NCBI GenBank assembly: GCA_033002965.1
Contig: JAURVB010014626.1
Coordinates: 1-64,000 of the forward strand
Direction of reading: 5' to 3'
DNA length: 64,000 nt
Source: Piper betle
Lineage: Eukaryota > Streptophyta > Magnoliopsida > Piperales > Piperaceae
Part shown: positions 47,441 to 58,519 of the stretch, in pieces
Layout of the letters: every line of letters starts with the position of its first letter
How positions within the stretch are numbered: position 1 is the first letter of the stretch
The notes under the pieces: model-generated
The model's input: the letters and a program-made list of their open reading frames with translations, nothing else
Told to the model about the DNA's origin: nothing
Database searches by the model: none
Translations under genes and position numbers: made by a program

Positions 47441-48080
47441 TTGAGACTCTAGTGTTGGCTTTTCTGGTGAACGTGGCAACTGAATCTAGTGGTACTCCAC
47501 CCTAATCTGAATAACAATTCATAGGCTTCACATTGTACACCACTTCTGAGCCGGGAATGACGGGCGTTGATTGAAAAATAGACGCGAAATCAGCTCTCTG
47601 TGACGGTTTTCTACTTCAATCTCCTTTGTTTTCTGCTTATCCGATCAGCCACTTCCTGACAAAATTCAAGCAACGATGGCAATTGAATCCAGTGATATCC
47701 CACCCTAACCTGAAGATTGCTTCATAGACTTCACTTTGGACTTCGAGACCGGGGACAACCAGAGTTAGTCGGAAAAATCCACAAAGTCAGCCTTTGCTAC
47801 TTCTTTCTGCTGTTTTCTACCTGCTCCGATGGGTTCCTTCCTGAATTTTCTCCTGTGACGGCCATGACAAAATCCGGCAAGACTCGACTTGGGTTTGAAG
47901 ATTGCTTCACCCGCTTTGTGTTGATGACTACTTCAGGGCTGGGAATGACCGGCGTTCGTTGAAAAACTGCCGCAAAACCAGCTCTCCACGGCTGTTTCTG
48001 CTCTGTTTTCTTCTTCTCCGGTGCTCTGCAGCAGTTCCTTCTCCACAGTGAAAGTGATCAGCAACGCCCCTCCTTTCCTA
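47441..48080 (+). repeat. Three diverged ~200-bp direct repeats
   Basis: Units start near 47455, 47672 and 47858. They share, in order, 'ggcaa.tgaatcc.gtg', 'gaagattgcttca..gacttcact', 'cgggaatgac.ggcgtt.gttgaaaaa' and 'aaa.cagctctc..cgg.tgttttct'. A fourth related unit is at about 60890-61100. The origin is unknown. The overlapping minus-strand ORF (47933-48364) has no recognisable domain. Confidence 0.65.
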
Positions 48081-48585
48081 GGCAATGGCGACAACTTCAC
48101 AAAACAGCGACTAGGAGGGCTTCTCTTCCGCTGATGGAAACAACCATTGGTGGCTATGTGGTGGCAGCAATGAAACTCTGGCAAGGGCTCCTTGGGGATA
48201 TTGATGGACTTCCAAACGGCAAAAATTCTTAGCGAGATATAGCAGCAACCGGCAGGAAGACGGCGGGCTTCCCCTTCGGCTGGACGAGGCTCCACAGCCC
48301 TGCTCCGACAGCGATGGATTTCCTTTTCTGCGGCACAACCCGCACCACTCGATTTTTTGTGCAAAATAAATAGCCAAGAAATAGAAAATGGAACACGGCA
48401 ACTAATGCAAACAACATGCTTATTTCAATATAGGTAAAAGAGAAATAATAAAAGAAGAAATTAAACATTTACCTATAATGAAAAATTAGAACAAATGAGA
48501 TTGAGGCGTGCTACAGTGCGCTACATGAAAAGTGGCACATCCCAGATATAATTTTTTTTTTTAACCTCTCATCCTACCACTGTTC
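48081..48585. other. Unassigned, continuation of repeat region
   Basis: Moderately GC-rich to about 48360, then AT-rich. No domain was found in either strand's ORFs. Confidence 0.35.
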
Positions 48586-50601
48586 ATGCCGCCCGTCGGC
48601 ACCGCCCCGCCCCCGCCGGCCCCGGCCCCATCCCGCCTCCGCCCGCAACCCTCCCCCACCTGCCGACCTCCACCGTTTCCCCCTGCCCTCCGCCGCCGCC
48701 CTTCCGCCGCCACCCCTTCAGCCGCCTCGCCCCGCCCGACCCCTGCCTACAGCCCTCCCCCCCACCCCCGCCCGGTTACCCGCCCCCCACTGCCTGTTTC
48801 GCCCCACCCCGCCGCGGCCCCGCTCGTCCCTGCCCCGTTTCCGCCACCCTCCCCGGCCACCCGTTTCGCCCCCACCCCCATCGCCACCCCGCCCGTCGAC
48901 CGAGCTCCTCCCCGCCGTCTGCCGCCCGGCCACCTCCACGCCGGCGTCACTGCATCACCGCCGGCGGTGGCGCGACGGGGAACGGAGGAGCGATGGCAAT
49001 TTCGTAATAAAAATTTAACTCGTTCCCGACTCGAGTCAAATTTACGAAATAAATTTTAAAAATAAAATATAATAAAATAAAAAATTGACTCGCTCCTTAC
49101 TCGAGTCAATTTTACTAAATAAATTTTTAAAATAAAATAACATAAAATAAAAATTTGAACCGCTCTCCGCCGACGTCGTCGCTTGCCGATCGCCTCCCTG
49201 TCGCCACCCACACCCTGCCCCCGTCCCCCCACACCCGCTGCCCCCATGTCCTCCACCGGCCCAGGCCCCCTGCCTTGCCTTCTGCCGCCCCTGACCCCCT
49301 CTCCGCCTGTTACGAAATAAATTACAAAAATAAAATTTTTTTATAATAAAAACTTGTCTCGATCTTGCACGGGATCGAGTCAATATTATGAAATAAATTT
49401 AAAAATAAAATAAAAATAATTTTGTAATAAAATTTGACTCGATCTTACACGAGATCGAGTTAATATTACGAAATAAATTTTAAAAAATAAAATAAGTTTG
49501 TAATTAAAAATTTTATTAGTCCCACATGAGATCGGCGCCATGTATTTCCCAGTAGGCCATCCAACCCTGAGGCGCGACAAAAAAATTAAATAAATAATTT
49601 CTTAATAAAAACTTTATTCGATCCCGACTCGAGTTAAAATAATTTATTACGGAATTATTTTATTTTTTTAAAATTTATTTTTAATAAAAATTTATTCGGT
49701 AATAAATTTATTTTATAATAAAAACTTGACTCGATCCCGCACATGTTCGAGTCAGCTTTTTATTATAAAATTATTTTATATTTTTTAAAATTTATTTCAT
49801 ATTATTGACTCGATCTCGACTCAAGTCAAGTTTTTATTACAAAATTATTTTTTAAAAAATTATTCCATACTACTAATTTAACTCCAATTGAGATCGAATC
49901 AAATTTTTTAACGAAATTATTTTATTTTTTAAAATTTATTTCGTAATAAAAAATTAACTTGATCTCGACTAGAGTTAAGTTTTAATTACGATATTATTTT
50001 ATTTTTTTTAATTTATTTTATAATATTAACTTGACTCGATTCGAGATCGAGTCAAGTTTTTTTATGAAATTATTTTATTTTATTTTTAAATTTATTTCAT
50101 AATATTAACTTAACTCAAGTCGGGATCGAGTCAACTTTTTTTAACGAAAATATTTTATTCTTTTTAAAATTTATTTCCTAATAAAAACTTTGACTCGAGT
50201 CGGGAGCGAGTCAAATTTTTATTACAAAACTACCCTCCCTTGTTTCTTTCCCCACCCATTGTTCTGCCGCATCGCTCCACCGCCGGCGACCTCGCCGCCG
50301 GCCGCCAACGGGGGGCGTGGCTGCGGGCGTGGTCGATAGGGGGACTGCGGCGGCAGGGGCAGGGCGCGGCGCCGGGCGGGGGCAGGGGGACCACGGCTTT
50401 GGACAGGGGCAGGGGCGGGCCACGGCATCGGGGGGGCAAGGCCGCCCTCGGCCGGGCAAGGGGGCCGCGCTCGCACAGGCAGGGGGCCGCGCTCGCCCGG
50501 GCACGGGGGCCGCACTCGCTCGGGCACGGGCCGCCGCTCGCCCAGGCAGGGGGCCGCCGCTCGCCCAGGCAGGGGGGTCGCAGTCGCTCAGGCGGGGGGG
50601 G
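48586..50601. repeat. Inverted GC-rich blocks joined by a palindromic AT-rich array
   Basis: The left GC-rich block (48586-49000) leads into 'cgtaataaaaatttaactcg'. The right GC-rich block (50230-50601) is led by 'gcgagtcaaatttttattac'. The complement of the left block resembles the right one around 'gccaccgccggcg', so the blocks face each other. Between them about a dozen units of roughly 60-80 bp alternate two self-complementary words: a 'ttgactcga...tcgagtcaa' word and a 'tttattacgaaat...atttcgtaataaa' word. One unit has perfect 11-nt arms (50033-50059). A small GC-rich block (49155-49315) and a unit with unrelated DNA (about 49510-49590) interrupt the array. ORFs in the GC blocks are compositional. 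Confidence 0.75.
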
Positions 50602-53594
50602 TGTAACACTCAAATCCGGTTCACGCTCGTGAACCGAACCGGCATGTTACAGGCCCCGGTTAGGTCGGCTAACCCGAACCTAACTCATGTGGATCCAATT
50701 TCGGCGTCTTAAGATGAAGATACGATCCATCATGAATGAATAAATACGCAAAATCCTAACATGGTACTACATGAATGACAGAGCAATTCAAAATACACAC
50801 CAATACAGTTACGATCAAAATTCTGAAATAAAACAAACAGGGTCTCCCCTAAAAGTGCGATTAGGGTCCACCCTGTCAAAATAATATATACAAGTATATA
50901 AGCATATATCAACAATTTCATTACACACAATCTGATATACTATAAGCTCATTCTGGAACTTGGGTCCTAACCCATCATACTTTTGCTGCGCTACTGTGAT
51001 CATCTCATTTCGTATCATTATCATGCCTCAAACATTTAATCATAGCATGTTTATTAAACAACATCATAAACAAAACATGAAACATTCAATCACCCAATAT
51101 GTGTGTGCAGAAGACCTTATTGCTCCTCCGTCCCGGCCGGCACATCTATCTCGTGCTCATCACCTACATATATATAAGAAAAACGTCAGTAACAAGCGTT
51201 ACTGGTCCGAAAAGAAAATAACTATAGCAAACTGGCTATGAGAGCAAACTCTCATATGAAAGAAAACCATATACTTCCTCAAGAACACTCTGAAGGGCAC
51301 TACTGAGGAGCCACTGGGCTGCAGACCCGGTAGCATCCCGAACTTACTGCTCTGCTGCTGGTACTGTGCTACTCTCAGCACTTCTTTTTCAGTACTTCTC
51401 GTGAAACTTTATCCTAAGCCCTCTCCTTACCTCCATATTTCTCCTGGCCTTGAGCACGAAGGCCGAGTACTCTCAGGCAGTCGCCTTTAGTACCCTTTGA
51501 ACCACAAGTCCAGACATGCGCTGTACTAAACCAGTACCCGTAAACCTCCACGTTCTCCGGGTGTGAGGAACTCAAACGCGGAGTTGTCAGGATCCCTCGG
51601 GAATGGAACAGTCCGCTGGCACTAATCCAGAGCCCGCTTTGACTGTCACGGCATCCTCTGCATGGTACGTGCAGTCGGTTTCTCCATCTCTCGTCTCACT
51701 GAAAACTCGATAAAACTATATATATAGGCCTGGGAAGGGATTCATATAATAGGCCCGAAGGCAACTTGTGGTGGATCTTGTTTTCGAAATCATCCTCGAG
51801 GGATCTCATCCTCGAGGGGTTATTAATCCGGAAAATATTCGGTTAAATGACCCGAGTTAAGTGGGATCCAATAAAACACCACTTAACCCGTCCTGCAAAT
51901 AATAACATAAACATACAATAGAAAAGCGTAAAACAAGACGAGTCCTAAACGGACCTGGTAGAAGCTCCAAGCGTGTCATCGCGCCTAGGCGGCAAGCTCC
52001 TACTCCGTACCTACACATCAAAACTAAATACTAACGCCCGCTAACTAAATGATGCATCAAACTCAATAAATCACACACAATGCCACCGTCATCCATCACA
52101 ATGACCAATCAAATAATCATAAATATGAAAATAATCCTAACTCATGTTATTCATACCAATTTTACTGTGTTTTTCTAAGTTATCTCATGATCACTTATCA
52201 TGCTGAGACTTGATCTACCTCATTAGATCACTTACTGTTCATTCGCAATTACCCAAATCATACAATCATCCCTTTACTCATAATTAGGCATTATCATGAC
52301 GGTTAATCAAATCTAGCATACTGTGCTAACATTCATCATGACAACTAGTTAATTCTAGCATGCTATGCTAACAATCATATTCAATTTTAAATAACTCAAT
52401 CGGAGGTAATTATACCTCACGTCGTCGGCAATCGGCGACGGCTAGGGTTCTGTCGCGCGTCTCGGAGCTCGAATTCGGCGCTCCTCGGCGTCCGACGTTC
52501 GATCGAGTCCAACTGGGTGAGCTCCGCGGAAGATCCGGTGAATTCCAGCGAATTCCAGAAATTCCAATTTTCCGACGGTTTTCCGGCAGCTACTGGCGGT
52601 TTCCCGGCGACTTTCGGTGGTTTTCCGGCGACAATCGCCGGCGGCGTCTACTAGCCGGAAAGTGGTCGTGTTGGGTACCCTCGGAACCGGCTCGGCAAGC
52701 CCGACTCATCTATGGCATCAGCGTGGCCAATGGAGGTGGCGGCTCGCCGGAAAACGGCAAAACAGAGCCGGCGGCGATGGGTCGCTAGATCCGGCCGGCC
52801 ACGGTGGCGACGGCCTCCGTTCCAGTCGAGGAGGGTCGCTGGGTGGTCGGTGGTGCTGAGGCGACCACTGGATGACGGCTGCGACGGTCGCCGGCGGCAG
52901 AATCGACGACGCGACCAAACGCAGCCGCGGCGCTAGGCGTGGCGATTCCGGCGTCGCAGCGGCCCGATGGTGGCCGGGCCTGGTCGGGGCGGCAGGGCGA
53001 CGTCGTCGCCGAGCTGGGCGGCGTCGGTCGATGGCCGGGCGGCGCCGACAGCGGCGGCGGTGGCGCGCGAACAGGGGCGGCGCGGCACGAGGGTTTGGGC
53101 GTGGGGAGAAAAGGTCGTCGTGGAGAAGAAAGGTTGGGTGGCAAACTTGTAATTAAGACTTGACACGTTTCCGGCTCGAGTCAAGTATAATAACTAGGTC
53201 GTATTAAATCCTTAAAAAATTCATAAAAATCGGGAAAAATCCCGTAAAATCAAACAACATCAAAAAAATCATAATGATATGCTCTAGAACTATCAACCCA
53301 CCCAGACTGCCCGAACGCGTCCTAACGCGGTAAACAGCCTAATACTAATTTTACGATCCACTATATATATAAAAAAAATGACTGGCATACTCTCATAAAT
53401 CTGATAACTCATTATGTTCTGCTGTGTTCATGACATTATCATCATATACTTGGGTACGCATGACCCTCATAGCTCATACACGCGACTGGCATCGGCTCGG
53501 TACACGTGTCCTGAAACTGACTCAACTCGAAAAAATAACGGTTGACCCGACCGGTTCTGAATATAAAACCCTAACTCGAAACGTGGGTTTTACA
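50602..53594 (-). mobile_element. Solo LTR of the Tekay family (minus)
   Basis: A 2993-bp LTR, 'tgtaacactcaaatccggtt' to 'gtgggttttaca', with correct TG/CA ends and flanked by 'ggggg' on both sides (50597-50601 and 53595-53599). There is no internal domain, so it is the product of LTR-LTR recombination. It shares the full family order with the LTRs of the young element. ORFs at 52617-53184 lie in its GC-rich block. Confidence 0.9.
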
Positions 53595-53844
53595 GGGGGT
53601 GAGGGGAAACTCGGCTGGGCCAGCGGGCGGCCCGTGGGGTGGGGGATGGGGCGCTCGGGAGGGGTGGGGGATGGGCCGAGGGGCGGGGGCGACGGAATCC
53701 GGCAAGGAGGGGTGGCTAACGCGCTGTGCCGGAGAAAAGGGTGGGAGAGGGGAAAAAACCAAGGAAAGATTTGGACTGTTGGATTTTGATCCAACGGTCC
53801 AAATCAAATAAGCTGCCCATGCGCCAAAATGCAGCGCATGGTAG
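53595..53844. other. GC-rich block continuing from 50601, with hairpin
   Basis: Continuation of the GC-rich block broken by the solo LTR. 53769-53804 is a hairpin with 16-nt arms (one T-G pair) around 'tttg', of the 'ggaccgttgga' type common in plant repeats. Pararetrovirus sequence starts just after. Confidence 0.6.
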
Positions 53845-53859
53845 CATTTTTAATGAGAT

Positions 53860-55265
53860 TGATAGGAGAAGATATTTCAAAAAGTAAATGTACTTATGAA
53901 TTTGATTAGACATAAAAAATCTAGATTTAATAATAAGAACGGCAAATCTAGAATATAACCCTAGTGACATGGAAGGATTTAACAAACAAATAAAAGAATT
54001 AATGGAATTAAATTAATTAGAAAATTATTAAGCCCACATAGATCTGCAGCTTTTATAATAAGAAATTATGTCGAAATCACTAGAGGAAAGGCTAGAATAG
54101 TATATAATTATAAAAGATTAAATGATAACATTCATGATGATGCATATAATCTACCCCATAAAGATAGTATCTTAAATTTAATACAAAAGAAAAAATATTT
54201 AGTAAGTTTGATTTAAAAAGCAGATATAATAAAATAAAAATGAAAAAAGAAGATAGAAAATAAACTTCTTTTACTTGCCCTGAAAAATTATATGAATGGA
54301 ATATTTTATCATTCGGATTAAAAAATGCTCCTGCTATATTTCAGAGATTTATGGATCCTATATTTAAACAATATGATTTCTGCTTGGTTTATATTGATGA
54401 CATACTTGTTGCTTCATAAAATATGAAAGAACATTTGATACATTTAGAACAAGTATTTAAAGTTATAAAAAATAGGAATTGTCATATCCAAAAAGAAAAA
54501 AGAAATAGGAAAAACTTATATAAACTTTTTGGGATTAAAAATAGGTAATGGAATTATAAAATTACAACAGTGTATAGTAAGCAAAGCCTTGGAATATCCT
54601 GATAAATTAGAAAGTAAAAAACAATTACAATCCTTCTTGGGATTATTAAACTATGCTAGAAAATTTATCCCTAATTTATCAAAATTAGTAGGACCCTTAT
54701 ATGAAAAACTAGTGAAAAATGGGGCAGATATATTTTAATCAAGAAGATATTAAATTAGTCCAAAAAATAAAAAGGGAAATAGCTAAAATAAATCCTCTAG
54801 AATTACCTTTAATTAAAAAATATAAGATAATAGAAGTAGACTCTAATAAGGAAGGATGGAGAGCAATGTTATTAACTAAACCACATAAATATTCTGCTAA
54901 AACATTAGAAAAAATATGTTGTTATGCTTCAGGAAACTTTAAGAACATAAATTGGTCAGGTTTGGTTATGAAAATCCAAGGGGTAATAAATGCAATAAAT
55001 AGTTTTAAACTATATCTAAATAAGCATTTCACTATAAGAACAGACTGTGAAACATAGTTAAATATATCAACAATCAAAATAACAAAAAGCATAATAATAA
55101 ACGATGGGTAAATTTTCAAAATGCCATTCAAGGAATGGAATAGGAAGTTACATTTGAACATATCAAGGGGGACAATAATCTTCTTGCTGACATACTTTCT
55201 AGAAGTCTTACAAGTTTACTACATAACACTGATAAACCTATAGGGTTATCAGATTTGTTAAAATA
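53860..55265 (+). pseudogene. Viral ORF3 3' part: reverse transcriptase and RNase H
   Basis: Typical Caulimoviridae motifs in order: '[16 protein letters not shown]' (about 53957), '[12 protein letters not shown]' (about 54035), '[13 protein letters not shown]' and '[12 protein letters not shown]' (to about 54170). A heavily mutated stretch follows, then 'FTCPEKLYEWN' (about 54271), 'GLKNAPAIFQRFMDPIF' and the active site 'YIDDILVAS' (54390-54416). After a stop the thumb region has 'KKQLQSFLGLLNYARKFIPN'. RNase H shows 'IIEVDSNKEGW' (Asp at 54839) and 'RTDCET', and ends with 'HIKGDNNLLADILSRSL', but the segment normally holding the catalytic Glu is altered. Multiple stops and at least three frameshifts. 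The protease upstream is absent. Confidence 0.88.
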
Positions 55266-55337
55266 AGAGAGTCAAAAGAAGCATATGTACATAACTATAT
55301 ATATATATATATGCAAATTATTGTAAGCATAGATAAA

Positions 55338-55441
55338 TGAGTTTGAAAACTCTAAAATTCAAGGTTATAGTTCCTTAAAAACTAAACTAATTATGAGTTT
55401 GAAAACTCTAAAATTCAGAGTTATGGTTCCTCAAAAACAAA
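55338..55441 (+). repeat. Two ~50-bp direct repeats
   Basis: 'atgagtttgaaaactctaaa' recurs at 55338 and 55393, followed in both by 'attca.agttat.gttcct.aaaaac'. They lie between RNase H and the ORF4-like region, within the viral insert. Confidence 0.8.
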
Positions 55442-55456
55442 AGTTTTTATTCCAGG
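55440..55456 (+). promoter_or_regulatory. Splice-acceptor-like site before the ORF4-like gene
   Basis: 'aagtttttattccag', a pyrimidine-rich stretch ending in AG, lies a few bases before the first ATG of the downstream gene (55463). In rice tungro bacilliform virus ORF4 is expressed from a spliced RNA, so an acceptor here would fit. This is inference from position and sequence only. Confidence 0.4.
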
Positions 55457-55462
55457 TACCAT

Positions 55463-57035
55463 ATGGCATCGTCTTTAAGACTGCCTACTAAAGAATATAC
55501 GAAAAGTATTGGACCACCTGCATCCACCAATTTATACCCATCAGTAAAATTATTTAATTTTGGTCCTTACCAACTTTTCTCTTTCAATCACAACAAATTT
55601 GAGTCCCCTCAAAATTTAAACCTTGATAAGAGCCAGCATGTTCTACTAGCCAAACTCAATCTCAAAAGAGCAAAGCTTTGTTGGCCCTGAGTCAATATTT
55701 TTCTGCTATCTAGAAAAAACCCTTATCAAAAAACTTTAGCCATTATGTGGTAAGTCGAGGATTCCATCGTGGAGTATTTGTGAAATGGTTTTCTATTAAA
55801 AGAGCAACTCAAGGTTTTAACTGGCCAATTTTTAAGGGATTTTACTCTTATGAAGAAGCAATTGATTATGCCAAGACTCACTTGGGATTGGATTTCTACA
55901 TCAAAGAAAATATTCCTATATCTCTATTGCAACACAATTTTATTTTGGAAAATCAAGCACATGAAGAAGAATTACAGAAATTAATTATGAAAAATGCCAA
56001 GCTGGCAGAAGAATTGGTAAAGAAAATTTCTGAGAATAATGAGATTCAATCTCAGCTAGAGGAAAAACAAGAAGAAGTAGAAGATCTGAAGATTGATATA
56101 TCCGAAAACAATTTAAGAATGGATAAGTGTAGAAGAAAGGGAATTCCATATTGTAATTGAAGTTTTTCTTGGTTACAAGTCAGATTAAGGATGCCTCAGT
56201 TTACTTGCATTACATTAGAACCTTTGTTTGAAGCTTGCCCGGAATTGAAATATTTATTGCAAACAAAGCCAAGAAGTCTTTCTATCAGAAAATTATTCAA
56301 CTACAAAATTTTCTATTGGCTTGTCATCTGGGAAGTCCACCAAATAAATTTAGAGGCATTGAAGTTATTCAAGAGACTTTTTGCTATCAAGAATAGCTAA
56401 CCGAATTTCTGAAAGCAAGGATAAATATGCCACAGTGCACTTTAACCAGAGAACAGATATTAGAATTATATGATTATGGAATAATTAACGTCATTGTCTT
56501 CACCAGACCAGAAGAAACTTATTACTTTGGATACAAAATTCAAATTGTTATTGGTAACATTACAATTTCTAAAACAATACAGGCTCAATTTTATTCTATA
56601 CCACCAAGAAGTTTGGGGTTAACTGACGAACCTGTGAAGCATGAGATATTTGTAGTACCAATTAGAGAAGCAAGACATCCATTGTCACCTCCTCAACATT
56701 TCAAATTTATGGATGAAATAGATTTTTACTTATTTTTTGAAACATAAGAACGAAGGAAATATGAACTGCTATGGTTTAATTTCAATCTTATGGCTGAAGG
56801 TAGAACACTACAGATTTGGGCACTTAGCAATTGGAAGATGAGAATTCCTTTCTTTGGCCAAGGAAGGAGAATTGTTCATGAATATATCATAGAAGGAGAC
56901 CCAGCTCGTCGCAGACCTACAACAATTCCAATAATTGATTATGATCCAACTTCTAGTGAAGACGAAGATGAAAGGCAAGTGGACGATGAAGATGAAGGTG
57001 ATCATGACATTCCCGACACCCACCAAAACTTTTAG
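55463..57035 (+). pseudogene. Viral ORF4 / viroplasmin-like region, broken
   Basis: Four frame pieces read along one gene-length region. The first (55463-55690) starts with ATG. The next is open through 'HYVVSRGFHRGVFVKWF' and 'FKGFYSYEEAIDYAK' (about 55741-55880), a pattern like the caulimovirus viroplasmin N-terminal domain, with G, W and F positions matching, followed by a coiled-coil stretch rich in Glu and Lys (about 55950-56130). Pieces at 56191-56400 and 56427-57035 (one stop at 56745) follow. The last ends in a very acidic tail ('SSEDEDERQVDDEDEGD'). In badnaviruses no such gene follows RNase H; tungroviruses have ORF4 there. Frameshifts lie near 55650 and 56160-56430. Confidence 0.6.
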
Positions 57036-57172
57036 TATACTCTATCAAGACTTTGGTAAATGTATTTTGTCATTTATCGTCAGTGGATGATTTGTTTTCA
57101 TATCCGAATCTCTTATAGAGCGGATACATCCGTAATAAAAATAGTATTGTTATTTAAGTTTGAAATCTGAGT

Positions 57173-57180
57173 CTATATAA
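57173..57180 (+). promoter_or_regulatory. TATA box of the viral promoter
   Basis: 'ctatataa' in the pattern 'gtctatataagag', about 520 nt before the primer site. Confidence 0.65.
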
Positions 57181-57700
57181 GAGCTTCATATGTAATCATA
57201 AAACTCAAGTCGTCAAGGGATGAAGAGTGGCAAAAATATTGAGTGTGATAAGAAAGGAGTGATCTTTTAGTTTGAGTGTGAGTGTTTGGAGTTATAATCT
57301 TAGATCGTGCAGATCTAAAAGTTTTAATTATAAAATTATTATCTACGATAATTTTATCAGCACAATAAGTTTGATGAGAAATTTGGATTATTTTTGTTCA
57401 AGAGAAGATATTAGACAAGTTCTATCCTCCGACCTCTAAGTTCATGGACGCAAGCATTAAGGCAAGTGGTCATTCAGCCATTTATGTCCATCAAAACAAG
57501 TCATAAGAGGAGTCGACTTATCTAGTGTTTATCATTAAATAAATTAAAAAGAATAACCCATCACAGCTTTAGTGTTTATAAAAATATTTGATTAGTTTGA
57601 ATATAAAGTCTTAAAAATATTAAGAGTATAAGAGTATTTAGTGTTTTCAAGAATAAAAAAATTTTAAAAAATTCTTTAAATCTGTTAGATCTAAAAAATA

Positions 57701-57713
57701 TGGTATCAGAGCC
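57701..57713 (+). promoter_or_regulatory. Viral minus-strand primer site (Met-tRNA)
   Basis: 'tggtatcagagcc' is complementary to the initiator Met-tRNA 3' end. All Caulimoviridae use this primer and it marks position 1 of their genome maps. Confidence 0.88.
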
Positions 57714-57729
57714 CTTGATCTAAAAACCT

Positions 57730-58156
57730 GTGACAAAATTGAGAAATATAAATTATTTAAACCTAGAATTAACTTATCATCAAAAAACCTTAGTAAAAAT
57801 AAATAATAATAGTCTTAATTGTAACTTTAGTAATATTTATAAACATGAATTACATGGTTCCAATAATCAATTAAACAACTTAATAGATCTTATTATTAAT
57901 CTAGGAGAATGTTTAAATTATCATCAAAGCAAGCTAAATAAAATATTAGAAGATAAATTAAACACCAAACAAGACAACTTTGACGAAATAAAATCTATAA
58001 TTACCCATAACTTTAAAAAATAAAAATCTAGATTATATTAAGGATCAAAATTCAGCAATATTAGAAAAATTATATAAACTACATATACAATCTATTGCAC
58101 AAGAATTGACAATCATAAAAGAAGAGTTAGACCATATGAAATATCTAGTTGTTTAA
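57730..58156 (+). pseudogene. Viral ORF1 (frameshifted)
   Basis: A small Lys/Asn-rich protein frame starts right after the primer site. It has no early ATG; the frame can only begin at a near-cognate codon such as the GTG at 57730. Rice tungro bacilliform virus ORF1 also starts at a non-AUG codon. The first frame closes at 58021-58023. A second frame with the same character ('LEKLYKLHIQSIAQE') continues to the TAA at 58154-58156, so one frameshift lies near 58020. The TAA shares its last A with the next ATG. Function in the family is unclear. Confidence 0.6.
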
Positions 58157-58519
58157 TGAGTAGATATAAAAATAATATTATATATAAACAAGTAGTAATA
58201 GATGCGAAAGAATGATACTGATAATGATTTTCCTGGTTTTACAACATATTTAGGAAATAGTTCATCTAATAAAGTTAATCCAGCTCAGTTTAATTTCCAA
58301 AATAGTCCATTGTTACAGTTAGCAGAAAAACTTAGTACGATAGAAGAAAAGATAGAATTGTTAACCGAAGAGTTAAAAACTTGTCAACCTACTAGACAAA
58401 TAGTAGTAAAAGGAAAGTTTGGAAATATTGGTGAAATGTTAAAACCTTTCATTGGATACAGTAGAACTATAAGTAATCCTAGAGATAATATTTCATCCAG
58501 AAAATCGAATGTATCATGA
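58156..58519 (+). pseudogene. Viral ORF2, virion-associated-type protein
   Basis: The ATG at 58156 overlaps the ORF1 stop. A shift near 58200 leads into the 105-codon frame 58202-58519. Its C-terminal half has a coiled-coil pattern ('LAEKLSTIEEKIELLTEEL') followed by a basic, Pro-containing tail, as in ORF2 proteins of badnaviruses and tungroviruses, which bind nucleic acid and the virion. It ends in an ATGA overlap with an ORF3 start at 58516. Confidence 0.65.

Larger units (their letters stand above)
57036..57729 (+). promoter_or_regulatory. Viral intergenic region: promoter and transcript leader
   Basis: Non-coding DNA between the ORF4-like region and ORF1. It holds a TATA box ('ctatataa', 57173-57180), an AT-rich leader of about 500 nt with short upstream ORFs, and the primer-binding site. 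This is where pararetroviruses place their single promoter. Confidence 0.7.

Noticed and set aside
48586..49059. 157-codon Pro-rich ORF
   Set aside because: Extreme C-rich composition, no domain, and similar ORFs in every frame of the related blocks (for example 50211-50712).
52617..53184. ORFs within the solo LTR
   Set aside because: Same GC-rich LTR block as in the young element; not coding.
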